Assembly (NCBI RefSeq): GCF_028389875.1
Contig: NC_084682.1
Location: 7,636,001 to 7,700,000, forward strand
Direction: 5' to 3'
Source of the DNA: Rhea pennata
Lineage: Eukaryota > Chordata > Aves > Rheiformes > Rheidae
DNA: 64,000 bases
The notes under the pieces were generated by a model. It did no database searches and was not told the origin of the DNA. It saw only the letters and a program-made list of their open reading frames with translations. The position numbers were made by a program, and so were the translations under genes. This document shows, piece after piece, positions 1 through 10,400 of this stretch; positions within the stretch are counted from its first letter, which is position 1, and the number at the start of each line of letters is the position of its first letter.

Positions 1-320
1 CGGGTTGTCACCCCCGGTCCGGACGACAGCTTTCTACCTTATCTGGGTTCGCTGGAGGACAGGCGCAGCGTGGGGGGTCTCATAGGGGTGTTGCTCCATG
101 GGTGGTGCCATGGTGGGGGCTTTGCCACTTATTTTCATGGATCTTGGTGTCTCCGAGTTGGAAACTGGTGGTGGCGGGGCCAGGCAGCCGGCGTCCCTCG
201 GAGCGGCTCCTGGCTGGCCCCGGCGCTGCGCGGCCGCCCCGCCGTGCCCGCTTGCTCCGCGGGCGGCGTTCCTGGTGCTCCTGGCAGCGCCGGGGGCCGG
301 CGGCTGATTTCTCGTCTCAG
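1..320 (+). other. Intron 1 (or 5' flank) of the UPK3B-like gene
   Basis: GC-rich sequence ending in a good splice acceptor (cag at 318-320). The reading frame of the following exon meets a stop (tga 305-307) just upstream, so the exon really begins at 321. I could not identify the signal-peptide exon of the uroplakin gene here; it probably lies left of the window. Confidence 0.6.
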
Positions 321-1684
321 CCAACATCGGGTACGTGCCCACCCTCGCCAACCGGACCCTGGAGGGCCGGATAACCGCCTCCACCTTCATCCTGGAGCAG
401 CCCCGCTGCGTCTTTGGCGATGCTCAGCCCAGCACCCGGAAGATCTGGCTGGTGGTGGCCCTGGATGCGGGTAGGCGGGACGCGGGGGGCAGGCGCGGGG
501 GCCGGGGGCGCGCGGAGCCGCACGGATCCCTCCTCACCTGCCGTCCCGCAGCCGCGGGGCAGTTCAACGCCAGCGCGGCGGCGCCGGGGACCCCGCAGCT
601 GGCTTTCCAGAGCTTCCCCAACAACACGGCGTACGCCACGCTCGGCACCTTCCTCGCCAACTACCCGTGCCCCCCTCGCCCCGGGGACATCACGGTGCTG
701 CGCGTCGGCAGCGAAACCGCCTGCCGCCACGACCCGACGAGGCCCAGCTGCAACGGCCCCCTCCCGGGGCCCGGGCCCTACCGGTGAGCCCGGCTGGCCG
801 CCCGGCGCGCGGGCTGCCCGGGGCAAGCGGTGCCGGTGCCACCGCCGGCTCCGCTCACCGCTCCCGCCGGCGCGGCCCAGCCTCTCCTCCTCCTCCCCAG
901 GGTGAAGTTCGTCACCTGGGACGAGTCCGGACCCCAAGCTGAGACCTACTGGTCCGAGCCCATCACCCTGAAAACAGGTACCCGCCGCACGGCTGGGGCA
1001 GGTCGCGCCGCCCCGGTACCCTTTCGCGGCGGGGGTGGCGCACGGCGTTCCTGCTAGCGGTGGGGAAACCGAGGCAGGACGCGCGGCTGCAGGCACCTCG
1101 GGGCGGCACCGGCACGGGAGCCTGCTGCAGCTCCGGCCCGGCACGCAGCCGCCCCCATGCGCCCGGCAGAGCCACGGCACGATTGCACGGTGCGATTGCA
1201 CGTGCGCGCGGCGTGCTCCCCTGGCTGCAGCTCTCCGCCCGGCCCGGCCCCCGGGGCCGTTCGTTTGCCCCCGGGGGCTCTTCCTTCCCTCCGGTCTCCC
1301 CTCCAGCTCAGCAAGCTGACAACCTCCCCGCGACGGCCGGCGGACGCAGCACCGGCATGATTGTCCTCACCTGTGTCCTCTCCATCCTCTTCGCCATCCT
1401 GCTGGCTTGCCTGGTGGCCCTGCTGGCCTCCTGGTGGTGAGTGCCACCCCCGGCGCGTCCCGGTGCCCGCGGTGCCGCCGCCGAGGCGTCCCCGGGTGCG
1501 TGGGGCAGGGCTCGGCGCAGCCCGCGGGGACGCTGCCGGCACCCGCTTCCCGGCCCTCATCCGCCCGGCCCTTCCCAGCTCCGACTCGTGGGGCAGCAGC
1601 AGCGTCTTCAGCAAGCCGGATGCGGTGACGGTGAGGCGCTACAACACCCACCACGTCTACGACCAGCCGGCCGCCCGGCTCTGA
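321..1684 (+). CDS. UPK3B: Uroplakin-3B family protein, 3' five coding exons (5' end outside window)
   Basis: Coding exons 321-470, 552-783, 901-977, 1307-1436 and 1579-1684 all have GT-AG junctions and compatible phases, giving about 230 residues to the TGA at 1682. The translation follows uroplakin 3B/3B-like proteins: YVPTLANRTLEGRITASTF and LEQPRCVF near the start, IWLVVAL, VLRVG, the family hallmark GPLPGPGPYRVKF, then one hydrophobic segment (MIVLTCVLSILFAILLACLV) encoded at about 1357-1420, and a short cytoplasmic tail ending in RRYNTHHVYDQ. Sequons NRT, NAS and NNT lie in the lumenal part. Uroplakin III proteins are type I membrane partners of uroplakin Ib in urothelial plaques. UPK3B and the mammalian UPK3BL copies cannot be separated from this fragment. 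The signal-peptide exon is missing because it lies left of the window. Confidence 0.9.
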
Positions 1685-2293
1685 GCCCCCGCTGCCGCCG
1701 CCAGCCGCCCGCCCCAGCACCGGCTCTGCCCTGGGAGGAGTCGCCCCCCGGCGCCCCCCGCTTCGCCGCTGCGATTCCCGCGGCCGGGGCCCCCCCGCGC
1801 ACCCGCCCGGGGGTGCTGCCGTGGCCCTGCAAGGCTGATCTTTCCGCCCGCCCGTGACGCTGGGGACCGGAGGGGATGCGCCGTGCCGCGCCGTGCCGTG
1901 CCGCGCCGGGGGCTGCGTCCCCGAGGAAGGGTCCCCGGCGCGGCGTGGGACCGGCGGCCGGGGCGGGGAGAGGGGCCGAGGCGGCGCGTCCTCGCCGGCG
2001 CAGGGTGCGGGCGGGCACCGGGCGGGAGCCGGCGAGCCGCGGCGCAGGGCGTTCCCGCGTGCTTTGCGAAGCCCGAGGCACGCGGGCCGCCCGCCAGCGC
2101 CGCGCTTCGCTCCCGCCCAAACCCCCCCCAGCCCGCCTGCTGCGGCCTCCCCCCGGTCGCCCCGCCGGCGCGCTTTCCCTGCACCGCTGCCGCGTCCCTC
2201 GGGGAAGAAGCCAGCAAAGGCGCAGGAAGCGGAGCGGCGCCCGCTCTCCCTGGCGCTGCTTCCCAACCGCAAGACCTTGTGGCCCAGAAGCGA

Positions 2294-2299
2294 AATAAA
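2294..2299 (+). terminator. PolyA signal AATAAA for the UPK3B-like gene
   Basis: A canonical AATAAA lies about 610 bp after the UPK3B stop codon, in GC-rich sequence where the motif is rare by chance. It implies a 3' UTR of roughly 630 nt (1685 to about 2320). Confidence 0.7.
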
Positions 2300-2500
2300 A
2301 AGCTGTTGCTTTACTGATGAACGCTAAAAAGGTTCGAGAAAAGGTGCTTTTCTCACGTCCCTCATGCCCCGACGTCACTTGGAGGAATGCGTGGGGTGGG
2401 CTCCCCGCTTCCCGGCCCTCTCGCCGTCCTCGCTGCCGTCCCTGCTCCCGCGGGTGGGCTCGGCTGCCCGGTTCCCGCGGGCGGTCCGTCCCCATAGCGG

Positions 2501-2582
2501 CGTTTGGGCGCCTGGTCCCCGTGGGTGCTTTGGGGCACCCAGTTCCCCCCGGGTGTTTTGGGGTGCCCGGCCCCCCTGGCAG
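2501..2582. repeat. Degenerate ~28-bp tandem repeat, about 3 copies
   Basis: Three successive units share a core resembling ttttggggtgccc followed by a C-rich stretch (starts near 2502, 2528 and 2556). The core is close to the repeat in RASA4 intron 1 (4630-5000). The rest of the spacer, 2300-3900, is CpG-rich without any gene I can support; long open frames there reflect base composition. Confidence 0.5.
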
Positions 2583-3909
2583 GGCGGGTGCAGCGGCCCC
2601 TCTACCCCCACCGCCTATCACGGCAGTTCCCCGGAGGCAGGCTGTGGGCCTGCCCACCCGCATTTCAGCCTGAAATAAGCCGCAAAAACACCACCCCGGC
2701 GTTTTCTTCAGCAGCCGGAAAGGGGAATACAATCTCCGAAGGCGTCGCGCAGCCTCTTCAGGCACTTCGCGGCCAGGGCGCCTTTGGCAGCTAATTCCCC
2801 CGCTGCCGTGCCGGCCCCGGCGGTTCGGCCCCGGAGCCGCCGCAGCGCAGGGCCCTGCGCCAGGGAGAGAGCTGGACGGCGCTGGAAAACGATGCCAAAA
2901 AAAAAAAAATGGGGAAATGTGGCTGTGATGCCCAGGGTGGCGGGGGAGCTGGCAGGGGCTGTCGAGGGGCTCGCCCCGAGGGCCATTCCTGCGCTGGCCC
3001 TGCCTCGCCCGCGCTGCGGAGAGGAACGTCCCCGAGACCATCCGGGCCGCAGCGGGCGGCTCTTCTCTCCTCCAGCAAATCCGCGTTCCCGCAAACTCCC
3101 CCCGAAGCGAGACGCGCGTTTCGCCGACAAAGCGGCTTAGAGCGGCCTGGCGGGGTTCAGCCGCGAAGGCCGCGCGGAGCCGCCGCGCAGGGCGTCCGCT
3201 CGCCGCGGGCGGCAGCAAATGCCAAGGCCCCGGGACGGAGCGGGGCGGGACGGCGGCGGCGGCAGGGCCGCGCAGCCCCGCGCCGCGCACGGCGTCCGGC
3301 TCGGGTTTCAGGGCACCGCTCTGGCCGGGATTCTCCACGGACGGCGGCGTCCCGGGACGAGGCCAGCCGAGGCGTCCCGGCCCAGCCCGCGGCGCTCCTG
3401 CCCCTCTCGGCTCCCAAATGCACCCGCGGGAAGCGGGAGGAAACATAAACGCCCTAAATACGGAGCGGGGCCGGGGAGCCGCGGCGGCGGCGAGCCCCCT
3501 GCGGCGCGCCGCTTCCCGGCCGCTCCTCCCGCCGGGAGGGGTTTCCCATCACCTTTTCCTTGCATTTCTTTCCCCAAGCCCCCTCGGAGCACCCCCGGCG
3601 GGGGCGTTTCTGGTCGAGGAGCAGCAGCTGGGAGCGGGTGCTCTGCCCCGGGGCCGGTTTGGGAGAGCCGGGGGCCCGGAGAGAGGAGCAGCATCGCCCC
3701 GAGCCGGGACGGGCCGGAGGCAGCCTGCCTGGGGTTCCCGCGGGAGCGGGCCGGGATTCCCGCGGGAGCGGGATTCACCCGCCCCCGCCTTCGCCCCCCG
3801 GCCCTGGCTCCGGACTGGCAGCGGTTTCCCAGCGCCTCCGCCAGCCCCGTGGCGGAGGCAGAGCCGGGATTTCGGGATGTGCGTGCCAGCACCCGACGTG
3901 GGGTCCCCA

Positions 3910-4275
3910 GGGGGACCGCGGCGGCGCAGGGTGTCCCTGCCCCCTGCGAGACCCACGGCAGTGCGGGGCGACCCGTGAGACCCACGGCGGCGCGGGGTGT
4001 CCCTGCCCCCTGCGAGACCCACGGCGGCGCGGGGCGACCTGTGAGACCCACGGCGGCGTGGGGTGTCCCTGACCCTCGTGAGACCCACGGCGGCGCGGGG
4101 CGACCTGTGAGACCCACGGCGGCGTGGGGTGTCCCTGACCCTCGTGAGACCCACGGCGGTGCAGGGCGACCCATGAGGCCCACGGCGGCGCGGGGTGTCC
4201 CTGCCCCCTGCGAGACCCACGGCAGTGCGGGGCGACCCGTGAGACCCACGGCAGCGTGGGGGTTCCCCCAAGGCC
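3910..4275. repeat. 66-bp minisatellite, about 5 copies, upstream of RASA4
   Basis: The motif gagacccacggc recurs at about 3948, 3977, 4013, 4043, 4080, 4109, 4146, 4174 (one mismatch), 4212 and 4241. Spacing alternates about 29 and 37 bp, so the true period is a 66-bp composite of two related half-units, one with gtgtccctg and one with gggcgacc. Because 66 is a multiple of three, every frame stays open across the array, producing long artificial open frames on both strands. The array ends about 225 bp before the RASA4 start codon. Confidence 0.9.
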
Positions 4276-4498
4276 GCGCCCCACGCGAAGCCCCGCCCCC
4301 TGCCGGAGTGACTCCGGATCGACCCCGCCCCCTCCCCACCCTGCCCAACCGCCGCCGGGAATGGCCCTGAGGCTCCGCCCCTCGGCCCTCCCCCGCGCGC
4401 GCATTGGCGGCCCGCGGCGCCGGCCCGCACATGGGCGCTGGGCGCGGGGCGCGGCGCTGCCAGGGCTGCGGGTTCGGGGCTGCCGCTCGCCGCTCGCC
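4276..4498 (+). promoter_or_regulatory. RASA4 promoter / 5' UTR region with inverted CCAAT box
   Basis: A CpG-rich stretch runs directly up to the RASA4 start codon. It contains GC-box-like ccccgccccc sequences and an inverted CCAAT box (ATTGG at 4403-4407) about 95 bp before the ATG, typical of a TATA-less promoter. The transcription start is not determinable by eye. Confidence 0.5.
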
Positions 4499-7400
4499 AT
4501 GGCCCGGCGGAGCTCGCTCTCCATCCGCATCGTGGAGGGCAGGAACCTGCCCGCCAAGGACATGTGAGTCGCCCGCGGGGGTGGCCGAGGCTTCGGGGCT
4601 GCCCCCCGAGAGGGCTCCGGGTTCCCCCCCCTGCAATTTTTTGGTGCCTTGGGGTGCCCCTCTGCTAGTGTCAGGTGCCTCGAGTGCTCTCTTGCAATGC
4701 CTGATGCCTTGGGGTGCTCTCCTGCCATGCCTGGTGCTTTGGGGTGCCCCCCAGGCAAGCCTTGGGTCCCCCCTTGCTGGTGTCAGGTGCCTTGGGTGCC
4801 CCCTTGCAATGTGTGGTCTCTTAGGGTGCTGTCCCTGCTGTGGCTGGTGCTTTGGGGCACCCTAGTGCTGCCTTGGGTTGCCCCCTTCCAGTGTTAGGTG
4901 CCTTGTGGTGCCCCCTGGCAATGCCTGGTGCTTTGGGGTGCCTCCTGGCAGTGCCTGTGCTTTAGAGCTCCCCCAGGAGCCCCTGGTGCCCCCATGCTGC
5001 CATGGGGCAGGGCTGCCCCCCACCCACCCTGTGCACCCTCTGCCTGCAGCTAGCTTGGAGCTGTGTCCTCGGTGGGGCCCGGAGCCCCCCGGGTGCCAGG
5101 GCACGGACACGCAGTGGGGCCCTGGGCACAGCCGTCCCGCGGCCTCTGAGAGCAGCCGCGGCAGCCCTGGCGCTTCCCGTCCCTCCCGTCGCTTCTCCTT
5201 TCCGAGCCCTGGCTCGAAACCAGCCGCCGGGCGCGTGCTTCGGTGCTGTGAGCGCTGCGCCCGCTGCTCTTCCCGTGGGACGGAGGCCCGGCGTCGGGAC
5301 GGAGCGCACGGGGGCCCGGCCGCGGAGCCGGCGGGACGCTCCGGAGGGTGCGTCGAGGAGCTGCTCCGAAGCCCCGCTGGGAAATCACTGGAAAATTTTG
5401 CTGGAAAATCAGCAAAAAGCCTCACAGCTGTTGTGGTGGACGGAAAGAGGATAAACAAGAAAAAAAATCATGCCCCCCCCCCCCCGCCGTGTGTCAGACC
5501 TGATTTAAATCCTTTGGAGCAACTCCCTGCTGGGAACCTGAGCTGGTGACAGGAGGTGGGATTTCGGGAAGGCTGCGGATGCAAGACCACGCTTTAACTG
5601 GAGGTTTCCAAATCTGCGGGCAAGGCAGCCGGGGAAGGGGCAGGGAGCCCCGGCCGGGGCTGGGGAAAGGGAAACCGGAGACCCGCCTGCTTCCTTCACC
5701 CGCCGCTGCCTGACCTTGGCCGCGTCTCCTCCCGGCTCGCGGACAGGGATTTGCGACGCCCCTTCGCTCGGCCGTGCCCGGCGTTGGGGGGGTTTCGCCC
5801 CCGCGCAGCGTTGCCCGGGGGGCCGGGTCCAGCCCAGCCGCCCTGACCTGCCTCCGGGGTCTTTCGTTCCCTGCTGGTTTCCCCGTCCCCGGGGCTCGTT
5901 CGCAGGTCTGGGACCACGAGACCCGGCACCTTCGTGGGTGATCCCTGGCCTTGGGGACCGGCGAGCAAACCCGAGCTGTCAAACGCCCGGCCAGTGGTTT
6001 CTCCTTTGCCCTTTTCCTGAGCAAATCCTGCCTCTGGCTGTGCTGGGTTTGCACCCACGGGATTCTCGTCTGCAAGCAGAGACCTCCCCCGTGGCGGTCC
6101 CCGGTGCCAGGAGCGGGTTTCGGCTGCGGCCAGGAGCTCTCTGCAGCAGCCTTGTGCCGAGGCGCCCGCTTTTCCCCTCCCGCTGCAGTAACGGCACCTG
6201 TTTCCGCGGGGTTTAGCCCCGGGGCTGTGAGTTTGGGACGGGCTGTCTGGGGGCCGGCGCCCGCCCGGGGCTGCTGCACCCCGCTGCAGCGCCGGCACGC
6301 TGGCTTCAGCCAAAACGCACCCGTCGCTCTGCCCGCGCGCTTCCTCCCTTCCTCCCCCCGGCGCAGAAAAGCCGGAGTTTGTTTTTGTTCCTCAAGCGCT
6401 TTGGCACCGGGTCCCAGCCCTGCCACGAAACCATAAAGCTGGCTGTAAACAGGCAGGAGCTGGCTCCGTCTGCTGTCCTCTTCCACGTCACCGCGAGTAC
6501 CGGCGAGCGAGCCAAAACCTGCAGGAAATGGAAGAAACCCAGGCAGAAACCCAAAGCGACCTGCTGGGGCTGCTCCCGCTCCCCCTCCTGTCCCCGTCCC
6601 CAGGGAGGCTTGAAAAATCCAACCCCCCCCCCCCCCGGATCCTTGTAGCAGGAAAGCAAGGAAAGCTGCGTTTATTTTTTTTCTTTCTTTCTTTTCCCTT
6701 TTTCAGCCTTACTCCCCCCCTTCCCACCCGTTTGCCCCCCGTTACGATGCACCAGCCCTGCCTGGGGGGCGCAGGCAGAGCACAGCCTGTTTTTATGGGG
6801 GGGGGCAGCAGGGTGCCCGGCGCCTGCCAACCACCTTGCCGGGCGCTTCGGGGGCTGCGACGCCGCAGAGACGTGAGGACCCGGTGCCGGCTGCCGGGCG
6901 CCGCTTCCCAGCTTGCGTTTGAACAGGGGATTCGCGTTACCCCTGCGCGAGCCGCGGGCTCAGCGCTGCGGCCCGTGGAGGCGCAGGCGGGTGTTTCCCT
7001 TGCTCGCTGCCCACCGGCTCGTTTGCACAAAGCGTCTCCGGAGACGTCAGCAGTAGCTTCTGCTTAACGGTGTTTAATCCGCTGCTCTCGTTTAAAAGCT
7101 GGCCGGAGCGCGGGCGTAGACGGAGCCTGGCTGGCAGGAGCGCCGCCGGCCCCCTTGGCAAGCTCCAGCGCGACGCGGGATTTGTCTGGAAAGCTGCGCC
7201 GGGAAGGGATGGGAGGCAAAACGGCCCCGAAAACGTGCCCCCCCCCCCCCCCTCCTTGGGGATGGGGCCGGGGGGGGAGGAAGGGCCCTGCTCCTGCTGC
7301 GCTCAAAGAGCTCGAGAGCTGCCAGGTTTGGGGTGGTTTTGTTGGCGGTGTTGTTTTGGGGTTGTTTTTTTCGTTGTTCTTCCCCGCGATCCGCTGCGCA

Positions 7401-10400
7401 GCGGTCTGAAGCCGGCTCCGTGAGGGCAGGCAGGCGTCCGTCCAGGCGTCCGTCCGGGCGCCCGTCCGCCCGGGCTCGCTCCAGGCGCGACCTGTCCCGA
7501 CCTTCCTGTTTTCGGGAAGGGAAGTTCCTCCGTGCTCGGGTCTCCCTCGCCCCCGCCGCCTGCCCCGGTTCCTTCCCGTACCTGGAACCCCTCAGCCGCC
7601 TCCGGGCGCCCGCGTTAATGAGTAACCCGTCGCTGGAGCCCGCTTCCCGGCGCCCGCATCCTCCTGGCAGCGGCTCGGCTCCCGCCTTCCCTCCCCGCTC
7701 ACCTGATTTCCCGGGAGCTCGGGCCGGGCCCTAAAACGGAGATTTTCTTGGCGGCGGCTCGCGGGAGGGTGCGCGGCCGGGAGAAGCGGCGCAGCTGGGC
7801 GTCCCGGGCGCGGGGTCCCTGGGGGCTGCGAGCGCAGCGCCCATTTGGGGGAAAAGGGAGGGAATTTGGCCTGTTCCTCGCCTTCCTGGCGGGAGGAGAG
7901 AAGCCGCGCTCCGGCTGCCGGCAGGGCGCCGCGGCCGGGCGCCGGCGCTGCCTGGGGACAGCGGTGCGTTCGCCGCTCTCCGGGGGCGATTCTCTGGTGT
8001 CTGATAAGGGTTGTGCTTCGCCTCCTAGTCCTCTTCGGGTTAGCGCCTGCCTTCAGCTCCCCGTTTCTCGCGATCCCGCGTGGGCTCGTGGCCGACGGGA
8101 CTGCTCGGGTGCGCGGGTCTCCCGCCGGCTGCGCCGCCCGCCGGTGCCGGGCCGTCCCGGGTCGGCGGCGCTGACGGTGCCGGGCCGTTGCGTTTCAGCA
8201 CGGGCAGCAGCGACCCGTACTGCATCGTGAAGATCGACAACGAGGCCATCGTCAGGTGAGCGGCCGTGGCACCCCGCGGGACGGCTCCGCTCGGTTTCGG
8301 GCTAAAAACGCCCGCCCCGGCCCCCAGACTTCCCCTTTTCCCGCTCCGAGTCCCCGCGCGGTTCAAGCCCCCGCTCGGGGGGCGGGCGGTCCGCGGCGCG
8401 GGAGCCCCGTCCCCCCGCCGCCGGAGCCGGCCGCCCCGCAGGACTGCCACGGTGTGGAAGACGCTGTCGCCGTTCTGGGGCGAGGAGTACGAAGTGCACC
8501 TGCAGCCCGGCTTTCACAGCGTCTCCTTCTACGTCATGGACGAGGACGCGCTCAGGTACGGGCAGAGCGCCGGGGGGCCCGGGGGCCGGGCCGGGCCCTC
8601 CAAGCTTTACCGCAGCCCGCAGGACTGAGCGGGAATGGGTGACTGCAGGGGAAAGCCTGTCCACGGGCAGGCTGCTCAGCCCCATACGAGGCACTAGAGA
8701 ATCCCCCCGCTTGGCCGGGACGGGCCGGAGCGGCGCGCGGGCCCCGGGGTGCGAGCGAGCGCAGCGGCTCGGGAAGGGGGTGGCGGCTCCGGGACACCGG
8801 GCGCGGGGGCCGTCCCGTGTCCGGCTGCCGCCTCCGAAGCGCTCCGCGGCGCCGGCGCTCGCGGCCGGCCCCTCCGGACCGCCGGGGCTTCCCTGGGTTT
8901 GTTTTCCAGCCGCGACGACGTTATCGGGAAAGTCTGCATCACCCGGGACACGCTGGCAGAGCTCCCCAAAGGTAGGAGGGAGCCGGGTGCCGCCGGGCGG
9001 GTCGCCCCGAAAGCAGAGATGGGCGATCGCTTCTCCCCCCCCCCCAGCACCCCCCTTGCAGCGAGTCTGGGGGCGCTGGGAGGAAACCTGCTAACGACGG
9101 GGAGGAGAAGACCCGCGGCGCCGGCACGCGCGGGCCTGACGGCGCCCCGCGCTCCCCGCAGGCTTCAGCGGCTGGCTGAGCCTCAGCGAGGTGGACCCCG
9201 ACGAGGAGGTGCAGGGCGAGATCCACCTGCGCGTCGAGGTCCTGCGGAGCGAGGCCGGCCGGCGCCTCTGCTGCCAGGTGCTCGAGGCCAGGTGAGCGCA
9301 GGCGCCGCTGCGCGCCGGGGCGGCCGGTCCAGCGCGCCGTTTGCGGTTGGCCGGCAAAACGCGCCCAGGGGAGCTGCCGCCTGGGGTCCGAGGAGACCCC
9401 GAGGTGCCCCCCCCCTGCTTCTCTGCTCTCCTCCGCAGGGATTTGGCCCGGAAAGACCGGAACGGCGCCTCCGACCCCTTCGTCAGGGTGCGCTACAACG
9501 GGAAGACGCAGGAGAGCGCCGTGAGTGCGGGGCTCCCTCCGGCGGGGATGCTTTTCCTTGGGATTTTGGGCATCGTAAAGACGAGGGGTTGGCACAGCTA
9601 AATTTCTAACCGGGCTTCGCATTAGTAGTCTGAACGGTCTCGAGGGCCGCGGTGGTTGCTTCCGAAAGTCGGGAGACCGACTTGAGAAACAAGCCTGCTG
9701 GGTTTTTTTTTTTTTTTTTTGTTGTTGTTGTTGTTGTTGTTTTGGGGTTTTTTTGCCTAAAAATATGCCTACTGTGTCTTGAAGCCCCGGAGTGCGAAAT
9801 TCGGGTCGGTCTGCCTTTCTTCCTGAAGATGTCTTTGAGAGTGTTTTATGTCTCAAACCGTCTTAACAGATTAAAGTGCCTTTAACAGGAAGCGTTTTCT
9901 GGTGAAGAAATTCTTAGGAGCAGAGGGCCACGGTGACCGCCAAACGCGCTGTCCCGGGAGCCGGCCGCCCAGCAAGCCACGGGCCCGGCTGGGTTTAATC
10001 TTGCGCCGGAGCCGGGAGCCCCGGGGCCGCGTCAGGCCGCTCCGCGGCGCCGGCCGGGGGAGGCTGACGCCGTTACCTTCTGCCGCTGCTGCAGGTGGTG
10101 AAGAAATCGTGCTACCCGCGCTGGAACGAGACCTTCGAGTTCGAGGTGCCCGAGGCCGCCGGGGAGCAGCTGTGCGTGGAGGTGTGGGACTGGGACCTGG
10201 TGAGCCGCAACGACTTCCTGGGCAAGGTGAGGGCCGGCGCGGGGCCGAGGAGGCGCAGAGGACGGGGGCGGGCGTCCCGCCTTGCCGGCCGCCGGCCCGA
10301 CCCGTGCTCCCGCACGCCCTGCCCAGGTGGTGCTCAGCGTGCCGGGGCTGCAGGCGGTCCGGTGGGAGGAGGGCTGGTTCCGGCTGCAGCCGGACAAATC

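Noticed and set aside
1608-3446. 612-codon open frame on the minus strand
   Set aside because: It runs antisense to the last UPK3B exon and through CpG-rich spacer; composition is Arg/Ala/Gly/Pro-rich without domains. GC-rich DNA with few stop codons explains it.
3219-4636. Long open frames on both strands (383 and 442 codons) before RASA4
   Set aside because: They are produced by the 66-bp tandem repeat, whose length is a multiple of three, plus CpG-rich flanks. The peptides are simple repeats.
5494-6486. 330-codon minus-strand frame in RASA4 intron 1
   Set aside because: Intronic, no splice logic, no family resemblance, low-complexity composition typical of GC-rich introns.
8939-9856. 305-codon minus-strand frame across RASA4 exons 5-6
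   Set aside because: Antisense shadow of real coding exons; contains a poly-Q/poly-K stretch from the GTT/poly-T repeat.
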